A stretch of DNA of 64,000 nucleotides from Euzebyella saccharophila (GCF_014855495.1 NZ_JACYFJ010000002.1:682001-746000); one strand, 5' to 3'. Numbered from the stretch's first letter, positions 35,282 to 44,450 are shown. A program made the numbers and translations. The notes: generated by a model not told the origin, from the letters alone.

Positions 35282-37642
35282 TTAAAGGTTCAAGGTGATT
35301 GAAACGGAAAGGTTACGGCCTGCCTCAGGCACATCTATGAGCCTGTAAAAACTGGTGTGGTCGTAATATTCCGTATTGAAAATATTATTGAGCTTTATCC
35401 TGAAAAGAGTCGGATTTTCGTTTTTAAAAAGGTTTATTTTGCCCATGGCGGACAAATTGATTACTTGGTAGCCCTGGGTTACTTCCTCTGGTGGCACAAT
35501 TTCCCTTTGCCCGGCAGCTATCCGTAAATCGGCATTCAGATGTAAATCTTTAAAAAAGCTAAAATCGCCCATGGAATAATTGGCCGATACCATTCCTATT
35601 AGCGGTGGGGAAAAAGGGATGGTGAAACCCTCCTTTGGACCACTATTCTGTCTTGGAAAAAACATACTCCGCAGAAGTGTCCATGTGTAAATTAGAAGTG
35701 ACATCCACTCCCAGATTGACTTCTCCCCCTACCCTAAATACCCTGGCCTGCGTATATTCATAAATTTGTAAGGTCTCATTATAGTCTGAAGTAGGGTTGA
35801 GATATATGTAATTATCAAAAAAGTTGACAAAAGGACTAATTCCAACGGAAAAACCACTGGCTACATGAGACACTTCTGCATCCAATTGGTAGGAAGCTTC
35901 CGGATTTAAATTTAAATTTCCCCTTTCGTACCTGTACATATGGTAGTTGAAACCATCCGAAGCAAGTTCATGCGCCAAAGGCATTCTAAAACTTTTACCG
36001 GTATTTATCTTATAAGTTGTATTGCCATGAATGTAACTTAGACCTAAAGAGCCGCTAAAACTCTTAAAGTTCAAGGAGGTATCGCTTGCACGTTGAAGGT
36101 ATATATTGGAGGTACTTCCATCTGCATTGTCCACCGGCGATTGAAACCAATCATAATGGTTTTTGGTCCTTAGCCACCCTAGGTCATATCGCAAACCTCC
36201 TTGCAAATGCAAGTTTTCATTCCACTCAAAATGGTCAAAAACAAATAGGCCTCCAGTAAAGCGATCATATGCAGGAATCAAAAATCCCCATCCTCCAATA
36301 TTGTTATTTTGAAACTCTGAATTAATTCCTAGAGATAGGGTGTGGCCGCCCACCGTCTTATATAAATCCCGTACATTGGCCGTGTAGGTGTTTTTGTGAA
36401 TATACGCTCACGACTATCCGGCGGTGTAGGCATATATCCGTGGGGCACAGGTTCTGATTGTTCCTCCCTTTGATTGTTTTGAAATCCTAAATCAAACTGA
36501 AAAGTGTGATCTCCTAAATATGCGGTTGTATTATGGGTAATTTTAAAGTGGTTCACTTTATGAAACGGTAGGTCTACATCTCTACTCGAAGCATCATAAT
36601 CAATTCTGGACAAACGCACCTCCAAACCATGTGCGTTGGGAAAAAAACCGTTCGTTGCATTTACGTTACTAACAAAAGTCTCTGACTTAAAGTTTTCCCC
36701 TATAAATCCAATGCTAAAACTACCATTTGCCTCTTGCCCCGCTGTATTTCTTAGATTGTTTTCATGTAGTTCAAAAATGTAATTTTCATAATTGATACGT
36801 TTCGTAGGCACTTTAAAATCTGCATAGTCCCTATAAGTTAAACGAGCCCTGTAGTACCATTTTTCCTTTCGACTCTGGACTCCTGCGGAAATGGCCAAAA
36901 GGTCATTATTGGTTTCACCCAATAGATTTACCTCCCCACTAAAGGAATTCATTTCAGGGACTTTTGGAGGCAAAATATCAACAACACCGGCAATAGCATC
37001 AGACCCGTACATAAGTGAGGCGGGGCCTTTGACTATCCTAATGTCCTCCAAGCCGTATTGGTCAATTTCCAGACCATGGTCACTGCCCCATTGCTGTGCT
37101 TCATGCTTGATTCCGTTTTGAACCACACTCACCCGGTTAAAACCAAGCCCCCTAATCGTAGGCTTTGATTGACCGGAACCAATGGTCATGGTACTTACAC
37201 CAGGAATTTTTCTTAAAGTCTGCATCAAACTATTTTCCCTGTTAGCGTGCAAGAATTCTTCATCTATTTCTACGGATACAGTTGCCATTTCCTGTGCTTC
37301 ACGCTGTTCTGTCTTTCCCCTTACGGTTACCTCGTCCAACACTGTATTGGATGGTCTCAATAAAATGTTCCATGTGGTGGTATCTTTCTGTGAAAGTTGT
37401 ACTTGGGTGCTAGCATAACCAATATGTGATACCTTTACCATTTCCGAATTTTTTATTTGAAGTGAGAATTCCCCCATTTCGTTAGAAACAGCATAATCAT
37501 ATTTTCCTATAATGGTAACCCCGGCAAGGGGTGCCTTGGATAATGAATCCATTACCTTTCCCCTTATTTTCAGGGGTTCTTGTGCAAAAGCATACATGCC
37601 ATGGCAAATGCTAAGCAGCATACAGAGCTTTTTAAAAGCCAT
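35282..37642 (-). pseudogene. TonB-dependent metal receptor with two compensating frameshifts
   Basis: Reads as three overlapping pieces but the whole interval is exactly 787 codons. Signal peptide, regulatory-like domain (about 24-105), plug (GLGFNRVSVVQNGIKHEAQQW, LMYGSDAIAGVVDI) and barrel to the C-terminus SVSITLNL. First shift: the T5 run at 36391-36395 is one base short; restoring it gives RERIFTKNTYTANVRDL. Second: the A6 run at 35657-35662 has one base too many; removing it gives EYVFPRQNSGPKEG. Both are homopolymer indels, so sequencing error, a pseudogene or phase-variable runs are all possible. It belongs to the zinc-type locus and parallels the receptor at 168-2594. Confidence 0.85.
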
Positions 37643-37784
37643 ACTCTTATAATAAAATGTAGACTGTACCCTGAGAGTTATGGGTACAGGTTGTGATTTA
37701 GTAACTCACATAAAGCATTGGAATAGCCGCAACCTATCAACCATTGATATTTAGGTTGACCGCAGACTGTGAAATCCAATGTGT

Positions 37785-38093
37785 TCAGAGGGAATAAAGT
37801 ACGGGTGGAGGTCGTGAAAATTGGTTATAAGAACAATAACCAAGACCGTGATTGGAAGTATACCAAAATTGAATTTTCTCCTGAAACGGAATCTCCGGAT
37901 TTTCAAAAGAGATTTCTGCCGTATTTGTTGGTACAACAGGGGTTTGGTGATTTAGTTCCAAAACATGGCAGATATCGCAATCTTCCATGGAGGCCCCATC
38001 CTCATGGGCAAACACATGAAGACTGCCCAGTTCCATCATTAGGAAAAAGGCTAGAAACAAATAGGAGATTGTTCTTCTAGTTTCTATTGTCAT
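37785..38093 (-). CDS. Small signal-peptide/CxxC protein, second copy (102 aa)
   Basis: One N-terminal hydrophobic segment, then HVFAHEDGASMEDCDICHVLE and a C-terminal FSRPPPVLYSL. The HVFxHxxD...CxxC...RPPP layout is shared with the protein at 2632-2934, and both genes lie directly upstream of a TonB receptor gene. The CDICH motif may bind metal or, as CxxCH, could even be a heme site, though no cytochrome context exists. Distance to the receptor gene is 142 bases. Confidence 0.8.
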   Translation of the reverse strand: MTIETRRTISYLFLAFFLMMELGSLHVFAHEDGASMEDCDICHVLELNHQTPVVPTNTAEISFENPEIPFQEKIQFWYTSNHGLGYCSYNQFSRPPPVLYSL

Positions 38094-38166
38094 GTTTTGG
38101 GACTATATTTTTACTACTTTTCTAACTAAGGCCATTAAAGGATGGACGAAGTTAGAGTTCAATTAA

Positions 38167-38607
38167 TTATTTTAATTTAAAACCGGAACAATCCGTAAGG
38201 ATATAGTTAAAATGCTCAATATCATCCTTATTAAGTTTTAGCTTTCCGGTTATCAATACAATATCATCTGTCTGAAAATCCGGTTTGGAATCAAATTGTA
38301 TTTCAATGGCCGTCTCCGGTCCCCCATTGCCACAAAAAAAACAGGATGCCAAAGGATTCTTGGAAAGTATTAATAATTGTCCGTTCGGGTCCATATCCAG
38401 AAAGTATCCGGCAATGGTTACCTCTTTGCCTTCCAAATTGGTAATTTCTTTACTAAACTCCGGATATAAAAAATTTGAATCATAGGCAGCAAAATACTTT
38501 TCCGTATAGCTGATTTTGGCCAAATCTTCCCATGTGAGGTCTACTTGCGCAAACAATCCACCAGTAGTTAGCATAAACAGCAAACAAAGAATCCTATTTT
38601 TCATCAC
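38167..38607 (-). CDS. DUF3299-like exported protein (146 aa)
   Basis: Signal peptide ending GLFAQ, then LTWEDLAKISYTEKY and EGKEVTIAGYFLDMDPNGQ, with a Cys pair in ASCFFCGNGGPE and a late TDCSGFK. This matches the DUF3299 pattern. Proteins of this type accompany FtsX-like ABC permeases in the Vibrio Zrg zinc-import locus, as far as I recall; here the gene overlaps the permease gene by about 14 bases, which supports a common complex. Confidence 0.75.
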   Translation of the reverse strand: MMKNRILCLLFMLTTGGLFAQVDLTWEDLAKISYTEKYFAAYDSNFLYPEFSKEITNLEGKEVTIAGYFLDMDPNGQLLILSKNPLASCFFCGNGGPETAIEIQFDSKPDFQTDDIVLITGKLKLNKDDIEHFNYILTDCSGFKLK

Positions 38608-39898
38608 TTATAATTTTTGAAATATTCATCTGCAACAAAGGTACCATAGCCATAAAAATGGACAGAACAGAAGTAACCAAAACAATCACAAGGGTCCGGA
38701 CCATCTGCATTGTTGGAAATGTTAATTGTATCTCTTGTTGAAACTGTACCTTAAATATGCCTATAATCAATTGCAGTCCAAGTTGTGAGAATACAAACCC
38801 AAGAAAAATGGATATCAAAACCATGAAAATACCTTCAAAAGCTATAATTCCGAACAATTGTAGATTACTGGTACCATAGGTACGCATTAGTGCCAAATCA
38901 AAGGCTCTTTCCCTAACCATTTTATAAAGTGCTATAAAAATTGTCAAACAGGAAATAAGCAATATAATGTAGGCTATCCAGGAAACGACCTTTACCCCAA
39001 CTCCTGTGAATTTAAATAGACGGTCCAATTCAAATTTGGGTAGGGCTGCCTGCATATCTGTATTTTCATTGATGTTTCTTGACATGGCTATGTAGCCCAT
39101 AGGGTTTCTAAAAGATACCAAGAGAGAAGTAACCTCCTTGTTCAAGTTTTCATTCTTATCTACAGGCACATGGTCATCATGTTGATCAATTTTATCATGA
39201 TGATATTCATCATGTTTGTCTCCTGCATGATCATGTTCTTCGTGTATATGGCCTTCTCCATGATCATCATTTTCTTCATGACCATGATTATGTACCTCCC
39301 ATATACTTTCAAGCGGGGTTACAATTAACCTATCAATGACTTTATAGGTGGGTTTATAAATGCCAACGACCGTAAATTCTTGATCGTGTTCCTCTATAGT
39401 ATTCTCGGTCAGACCGTGCGAACTTACAAAAGTATCTCCCAGCTTTAGGTTAAGTTTTTGGGCTACCTCGTCCCCCAGAACGGCCTCCATGCTGGTTTTT
39501 ACTTCCCTGCCTTCCAAAATTTCGGCATCAAAAATACTCCCGTAGTCGTTACTGGAACCCACTATTCTGTAGCCTTTAAAATTATCCCCGTAGGAAATAG
39601 GTACTACACTTTTAACCATGGGGTTTTTAGCCAGCTTTTTTGCTTGGGCATAGGGGATATTACCCGTAGGATTATCAATATGCAAAACCGAGGATAGAAC
39701 CAGTTGCAAAGGACTACCCTTGGCCCCAATAACCATATCTACTTTTCCTAGGCCATTCTCGAATTGGTTTTTGACCGAAGCATCAAGTTGTTGAATACAC
39801 AATAATAAACCTATACTTATGGCCAATGAAAAAATAGCCAAAAAAGCGTACAGAGGTTTGTGAAGTAAATTTCGAAGGCTAATTTTCCAATTATTCAT
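38594..39898 (-). CDS. FtsX/MacB-type ABC permease with His-rich periplasmic loop (434 aa)
   Basis: One N-terminal membrane segment, a large periplasmic domain and three C-terminal segments: the FtsX-like layout. Around residues 205-255 the periplasmic domain carries a run dense in His, Asp and Glu (for example HGEGHIHEEHDHAGDKH and YHHDKIDQHDDH), a probable metal-binding insert. Start overlaps the ATPase stop (ATGA). With the ATPase it should form a Type VII-like ABC complex working at the envelope; the His run, Zur and FolE neighbours point to zinc. Confidence 0.88.
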   Translation of the reverse strand: MNNWKISLRNLLHKPLYAFLAIFSLAISIGLLLCIQQLDASVKNQFENGLGKVDMVIGAKGSPLQLVLSSVLHIDNPTGNIPYAQAKKLAKNPMVKSVVPISYGDNFKGYRIVGSSNDYGSIFDAEILEGREVKTSMEAVLGDEVAQKLNLKLGDTFVSSHGLTENTIEEHDQEFTVVGIYKPTYKVIDRLIVTPLESIWEVHNHGHEENDDHGEGHIHEEHDHAGDKHDEYHHDKIDQHDDHVPVDKNENLNKEVTSLLVSFRNPMGYIAMSRNINENTDMQAALPKFELDRLFKFTGVGVKVVSWIAYIILLISCLTIFIALYKMVRERAFDLALMRTYGTSNLQLFGIIAFEGIFMVLISIFLGFVFSQLGLQLIIGIFKVQFQQEIQLTFPTMQMVRTLVIVLVTSVLSIFMAMVPLLQMNISKIISDEK

Positions 39899-40524
39899 AA
39901 CGTAATAAGGTTATTAAACATTGGCTTTATTCTATGGTCATGGGTAATTACCATTAAATTGGCATGATTGTTCTTTGCCTGTTCCAGTAACAGCTGCATG
40001 ACCAACTCACAATTTTTATCATCCAAGCTAGATGTAGGTTCGTCTGCCAAAATTAATTGAGGTTGGTGCACAACAGCAAGTGCTATGCCCAGTCTTTGCA
40101 ATTGACCTTCACTCAGCTGATTTATTTTTTTAGCAATGCATTCCTCAATATCCAATTGGTGCAATAAATGTTGAATGCGCTCTATATCTATTGGTTTTTT
40201 GGCAAAAAACAAACGAGCTTTTAGATTCTCAAATACGTTTAAGGAACGGATAGCATGGTTATTCTGAAAAACCAGGCCTATTTCCTTTCCTCTAAATTGA
40301 TCTAGTTTTCTACTGGATAGGGCACTTAGTTTAGTTTCTCCAATGGAGATTTCACCTTGTTGGGACCGTAACAATCCGGCGATTAAATGTAATAAGGTGG
40401 TTTTTCCCACACCGGATTTACCCAAGACAAGTAAATGTTCATGAGCACCTAACTCAATATCCGGAAATTCTAGAATTTGAGTATGCGAGGTGTATTGATA
40501 TGCCAGATTCCTGATTTGAATCAT
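39895..40524 (-). CDS. ABC transporter ATPase, LolD/MacB-type (209 aa)
   Basis: Walker A GKSGVGKTTLLH, signature LSEGQLQRLGIAL, Walker B LILADEPTSSLD and the H loop VITHDHR. Partner of the His-rich permease gene, with which it overlaps by four bases. Belongs to the small single-domain ATPases that drive FtsX-like permeases. Starts 42 bases after the folE stop. Confidence 0.93.
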   Translation of the reverse strand: MIQIRNLAYQYTSHTQILEFPDIELGAHEHLLVLGKSGVGKTTLLHLIAGLLRSQQGEISIGETKLSALSSRKLDQFRGKEIGLVFQNNHAIRSLNVFENLKARLFFAKKPIDIERIQHLLHQLDIEECIAKKINQLSEGQLQRLGIALAVVHQPQLILADEPTSSLDDKNCELVMQLLLEQAKNNHANLMVITHDHRIKPMFNNLITL

Positions 40525-40565
40525 AAGAGGAATTACGAAACGTATTTTAGTTTAAAACAGTGGTA

Positions 40566-41222
40566 TTAGTTTTTTTGAACAATATTAAAGAATTCTTCTC
40601 TCTTAGTGGCCTCCTCAAAACAACCTCCATACTCCAAAGTAGTGGTAAAACTGTCCTTGTCCTTGATTCCTCTGGAAGAAACACAAAGATGTTTGGCCGA
40701 AATCATGACGATTACATCATCGGTCTTAAGAACCGACTGTAAATCCTTTAAAATCTGAAGAGAGAGTCTTTCCTCCACTTGCGGACGGTGGGCGTAATAA
40801 TCAACTAACCTATTTATTTTAGAGAGACCCACTACCCTATCTTTAGGTACGTAGGCAATGTGGGCGTGCCCGGTAATGGGCAAAAAATGATGTTCGCAAG
40901 AAGAATCAATGGTGATATACTGCTCCACCAACATTTTCTTATAACCATACTTATTTTCAAAAACGGAAAGCTTTGGTTTGTTCTTTGGGTCAGGACCGTA
41001 AAACAACTCCTTCACATACATTTTAGCGAAACGATACGGGGTTCCGGACAAACTACCGTCCGTAAGGTCAAGACCTAGTTCCTCCATTATCTTGCCAAAA
41101 TGAAATTGGATTTTCTCAATTTTTTCGTCATCGCTCTTATCAAATGCTGTAGCCAACATGGGCGTATCAACACTTGTAGCCACGTGATTATCTCCTAAAA
41201 GGTCTATTTTTTCCTTATCCAT
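40566..41222 (-). CDS. folE: GTP cyclohydrolase I (218 aa)
   Basis: Zinc enzyme making dihydroneopterin triphosphate from GTP. Zinc ligands lie in SSCEHHFLP (Cys, His) and AKHLCVSSRG (Cys); the GHAHIAYVP and RPQVEERL motifs are present. It overlaps the MerC-like gene by eight bases and sits next to zur. FolE paralogues under Zur control are known elsewhere as a response to zinc loss, although most of those are zinc-independent FolE2; this one keeps all zinc ligands of FolE1. Confidence 0.95.
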   Translation of the reverse strand: MDKEKIDLLGDNHVATSVDTPMLATAFDKSDDEKIEKIQFHFGKIMEELGLDLTDGSLSGTPYRFAKMYVKELFYGPDPKNKPKLSVFENKYGYKKMLVEQYITIDSSCEHHFLPITGHAHIAYVPKDRVVGLSKINRLVDYYAHRPQVEERLSLQILKDLQSVLKTDDVIVMISAKHLCVSSRGIKDKDSFTTTLEYGGCFEEATKREEFFNIVQKN

Positions 41223-41619
41223 TGACAGAACAGCAATTATCAGTTTTACACTTACAAAACTTTCTATTATACAGGTGAAGGACTACCAAGGAAATGGAAG
41301 CAATGAACACGAAGGTTTCGGGTAAATGAACAACTTCAAACTTTTCATTGACCAACAAACCCACCAGTGACATCCAACTGAACCACATGCCGAATTTGAT
41401 AAAGGTTGAACCTGTTGTTCTTGTCGATTGAAATACGGCCAAAAATGAGATGACCAGAAAAATATAGTCAAATTGTTTCCACCAAACAGGGGCCACACTC
41501 TCACAATCTCCAATACATGTGGGCAAAACAAATAGCAAAGGTGTTGCCACACAATGCACCAAGCACAGACCACTGGCAAAAGCACCCCAAACATCCGGCT
41601 TCTTTAAAAGTAAATTCAT
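41215..41619 (-). CDS. MerC-domain membrane protein (134 aa)
   Basis: Four hydrophobic segments with the MerC pattern GLCLVHCVATPLLF (Cys and His within the first membrane segment) and a Cys-rich tail CKCKTDNCCS. MerC proteins move mercury, but in Flavobacteriaceae genes of this type repeatedly neighbour zur, which suggests zinc passage or sensing. First gene of the metal locus and divergent from zur across two palindromes. Confidence 0.88.
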   Translation of the reverse strand: MNLLLKKPDVWGAFASGLCLVHCVATPLLFVLPTCIGDCESVAPVWWKQFDYIFLVISFLAVFQSTRTTGSTFIKFGMWFSWMSLVGLLVNEKFEVVHLPETFVFIASISLVVLHLYNRKFCKCKTDNCCSVNG

Positions 41620-41632
41620 AACAACTTTTTAA

Positions 41633-41695
41633 TGCAACTCAGTTGCAAAAATAAAATTAAAAAATTGTTATTGCAACCATATTGCGCTAATTTTG
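41633..41695. promoter_or_regulatory. Divergent zur/merC promoter region with two GCAA-N5-TTGC operators
   Basis: Site A is a perfect 15-mer, TGCAACT-C-AGTTGCA at 41633-41647, placed just after the minus-strand -7 box TATTTTTG (41646-41653 complement). Site B, TGCAACC-A-TATTGCG at 41672-41686, is imperfect and lies between a TTG (41665-41667) and the plus-strand box TAATTTTG (41688-41695). Each site covers one promoter, as expected of a repressor, most simply Zur. The zur ATG follows the box by four bases, so that mRNA should be leaderless. Confidence 0.7.
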
Positions 41696-41699
41696 TGAT

Positions 41700-42080
41700 A
41701 TGGGAGTCATTAGAAATACTAAGTCCGTTCAGTTGGTTACAGAGTTTTTTAACAGCACCAAAGAAGCTATTGGCGTTGTTGATCTAGTAGAAAAATTTAG
41801 TGAACAAATGAACAAGTCTACTATTTATAGAATATTGGACCGTTTGGAAGACGAAGGTAAAGTACATGCCTTTTTAGGCGTAAACGGTTTAAAGCATTAT
41901 GCCAAATGTAAAGACTGTTCCCATACGGAACATGTAGACGTACATCCGCATTTTCAGTGTACCTCCTGCGGAAAGGTAGAGTGTGTATCCTACGAAATAT
42001 CCATTCCTAAACTGCCAAATAAGAACATAGCGCAAGCCCAATTGCTTTTAACGGGTACCTGTGAACGATGTACATCTTAA
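41700..42080 (+). CDS. zur: Fur-family regulator, probably Zur (126 aa)
   Basis: Winged-helix DNA-binding part with NKSTIYRILDRLEDEGKV, then a metal domain with CKDCSHTEHVDVHPHFQCTSC and a C-terminal CERC. The structural CxxC pairs and extra His suit Zur or PerR; neighbours (MerC-like protein, FolE, His-rich permease, TonB cassette) favour zinc. Predicted to repress both itself and the nine-gene locus on the other strand in the presence of zinc. Confidence 0.88.
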   Translation: MGVIRNTKSVQLVTEFFNSTKEAIGVVDLVEKFSEQMNKSTIYRILDRLEDEGKVHAFLGVNGLKHYAKCKDCSHTEHVDVHPHFQCTSCGKVECVSYEISIPKLPNKNIAQAQLLLTGTCERCTS

Positions 42081-42303
42081 GGTTACTGTTTTAGTAATTA
42101 CCCTCAATATTTCTTACTTCTTAAGGATAAAACATCGCATTTTAATTTAGTTCTATTCAATTTGGAGTAAAAAGTAAGCGATATCAACTAAAATCTTAGA
42201 TGGCACACTTTTTAGGCGGAGTTTGACAAACAGCAGGCAAATTAGTGCAGACTACGACCAGATATAGATTTCAATATAAAAAAGCCAAAACGCAACTACA
42301 AAA

Positions 42304-43155
42304 TCACTTTCTATATTGCGAGGGCGTTACTCCCGTATGTTTTTTAAACAATCGGGAAAAGTAGGTTGGATATTCAAACCCCAGATTATATCCAATCTCC
42401 GCAATGGATTTGTCAAAGCCCTGTAATTGATGTTTGGCTTCGGCTATGATTTTTTCCTGTATTAGTTCGGATGCCGTTTTACCGGTATGGTGCTTGATTA
42501 AATCACCAAAATAGTTTACCGAAAGGTTCAATTTTTCGGCAAAATAGTTGACGGATGGTAATTGGGTATTTCCCTCCGCATAATAACTGTTCAGCTCCTT
42601 TTTAAAATCCACCACTACTTTATTGTACAAGGGTTGCCGCGTTTCAAATTGTCTTTTATAGCATTTGCCAATATAGGTGAAAATGAGGTTGCTGTAGGCA
42701 ATGAGCAAATCCATCTCGTAGGTGTCCTTTTTGTATTCCGTTAGAATTTGTTCATAAAGGGTTTCTAACTGTTGCTGTTCATCTTCGGTAAGGAACAAAG
42801 CCTCTCCAATCTCATACTGAAAAAAGCTAAAATCAATGTTGTATTCCTGTAAGAGCACAGGAGAAATTAGCATATGATAGCCCTTCCAAGGCTCTAAGGC
42901 ATTCCATTCAAAAACTTGGTTGGGTTTTACAAAATATAAGAAGGCGGCATCCCTATCGAACTCCGTACTTCCAAAACAGTGCAGACCGGTCACATTACGT
43001 TTAAAGGCCATCATGTACCAATCTGTGCTGATGGGTTCACTTTTTAGACGTAGATTTTGGAACTCATCATACTTTACCACATCTATTAGGTCCTTTTTTG
43101 GAGCCATATATCCAACATACCGATTGAATTCCCTTAAACTTTTAAAATGCGTCAT
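42304..43155 (-). CDS. AraC-family transcriptional regulator (283 aa)
   Basis: N-terminal cupin-like region followed by an AraC domain at about 185-283 (VNYFAEKLNLSVNYFGDLIK and AEIGYNLGFEYPTYFSRLFKKHTG). Typical flavobacterial pairing with a short-chain dehydrogenase gene, 83 bases upstream on the same strand, which it probably regulates. The ligand is unknown. It is unrelated in its N-terminal part to the AraC-BLUF proteins. Confidence 0.92.
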   Translation of the reverse strand: MTHFKSLREFNRYVGYMAPKKDLIDVVKYDEFQNLRLKSEPISTDWYMMAFKRNVTGLHCFGSTEFDRDAAFLYFVKPNQVFEWNALEPWKGYHMLISPVLLQEYNIDFSFFQYEIGEALFLTEDEQQQLETLYEQILTEYKKDTYEMDLLIAYSNLIFTYIGKCYKRQFETRQPLYNKVVVDFKKELNSYYAEGNTQLPSVNYFAEKLNLSVNYFGDLIKHHTGKTASELIQEKIIAEAKHQLQGFDKSIAEIGYNLGFEYPTYFSRLFKKHTGVTPSQYRK

Positions 43156-43171
43156 CCTTTTTAAACTAAAA

Positions 43172-43205
43172 TAGACTGTAATGCTATATATAGCACTACA
43201 GTCTA
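43172..43205 (-). repeat. 34-bp near-perfect inverted repeat between SDR and AraC genes
   Basis: Arms of 17 bases with a single mismatch and no spacer: TAGACTGTA and TACAGTCTA outside, TGCTATA/TATAGCA inside. On the minus strand it is followed by TTTTAG and may end SDR transcripts, or act as attenuator or operator just ahead of the AraC start (17 bases). Confidence 0.75.
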
Positions 43206-43238
43206 CAATTCTTATTTAAACTTACAACTAAGATAATT

Positions 43239-43994
43239 TTAGAAATCCTGCGCTGTTGGCCTTAATATAATTTCGTTCACGTCTACATCTGCTGGTTGCT
43301 CAATCGCAAAAGCTATAGTTCTAGCCACGGAATCTGAAGGAATGGCCAAATTATTATAGAACTCTCCTACATTTTCCAAACTCTCTTTATGCGAGCTGCC
43401 ATGTTTTAATTCAGAATCAACGGCCCCTGGCTCAATGGAGGTAGTCCTAATTTTACCTCCCACTTCGTGGCGCAACCCTTCCGAAATGGCACGTACAGCA
43501 AACTTGGTTCCACTATATACGGTACCTCCCGGACTAAAGACCTTTACTCCTGCTACAGAAGATAAGTTAATGATGTGACCGGACCCTTGCTTTTGGAAAA
43601 TTGGCAGAGCAGCTGCTACCCCGTACAATACACCTTTAACGTTGATGTCTATCATACGGTCCCACTCATCTACCTTCACCTCGCTCATGGGTGCTATAGC
43701 CATCAAACCAGCGTTGTTGACAATTACATCAATTTTACCAAATTCACTTACCGCCTTGTCCACCAAAGCTTGTACGTCTTCTTTTTTGGTCACATCTGTT
43801 GCAATGTATGCCGCCTTACCTTCGTTTTTGGAATTGATTTCTTCCGAAATGTTCTGTAAACGATCTTCTCTTCTGGCACCTAATACAACGTGTGCCCCTT
43901 TGGCAGCTAAATGACGTGCGGTAGCTTCACCTAACCCACTACTGGCACCTGTAATTACTACTACTTTTCCTTTAATATTATTTTCTAAACTCAT
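43239..43994 (-). CDS. Short-chain dehydrogenase/reductase (251 aa)
   Basis: Classical SDR: cofactor motif TGASSGLGEA, NNAG, catalytic Ser in NLSSVAG and YSGTK. The Arg after the second beta strand (GARR) favours NADP(H). The substrate is unknown. Partner of the AraC regulator gene downstream; an inverted repeat lies between. Confidence 0.93.
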   Translation of the reverse strand: MSLENNIKGKVVVITGASSGLGEATARHLAAKGAHVVLGARREDRLQNISEEINSKNEGKAAYIATDVTKKEDVQALVDKAVSEFGKIDVIVNNAGLMAIAPMSEVKVDEWDRMIDINVKGVLYGVAAALPIFQKQGSGHIINLSSVAGVKVFSPGGTVYSGTKFAVRAISEGLRHEVGGKIRTTSIEPGAVDSELKHGSSHKESLENVGEFYNNLAIPSDSVARTIAFAIEQPADVDVNEIILRPTAQDF

Positions 43995-44281
43995 AAAATG
44001 TTCTTGATTTATTTACTTAAAACTTGGGTACAAAGGTAAGGGCAGGCGGTAGTGCCGGACTGACACAAAAAAGGGAAATAATGAAACAAATCACGGATTG
44101 GGAATCTTTTAAGAACTTTCGGAAACTCGAGGGATAGTCTCCCTAAAAAAAAATTGAATTATAATAGATCTTCCATCAATAAATTGACACATAATTACCC
44201 TAAATGAATTTGCAGTAGGTTGACAATTTTAGTATTTTCAAAATCCTGGATTTTCCACAGAAAAAAGAAGAAACCACAACT
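43995..44281. other. Upstream region of SDR gene; nothing else seen
   Basis: AT-rich, no supported gene. The frame leading into 44282 is open from 44219 but has no ATG. Confidence 0.4.
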
Positions 44282-44431
44282 TTGTCCACTATCTATTCAC
44301 CAGAATTCAAATCAGGTCTAAAAGCTATTTTCTTGGCTTTAACTCTGTTCCTATTGTTTATTTTTTCTGCTTGCAAACCCCAAAAAAGGGAGCCGATTAT
44401 TTTAAAGGCAAGTCATTTGGTCAAGGAATAA
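44282..44431 (+). pseudogene. Truncated lipoprotein-like leader
   Basis: A frame starting at best with TTG encodes FKSGLKAIFLALTLFLLF and IFSACKPQKREPI, a clear lipoprotein-type signal (lipobox FSAC), but stops after 49 codons at TAA 44429. Nothing mature follows. It meets the truncated kinase-like gene from the other strand within 20 bases, so it is read as the 5' end of a lost gene. Confidence 0.4.
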
Positions 44432-44450
44432 ATACATATTATAAGACTAT

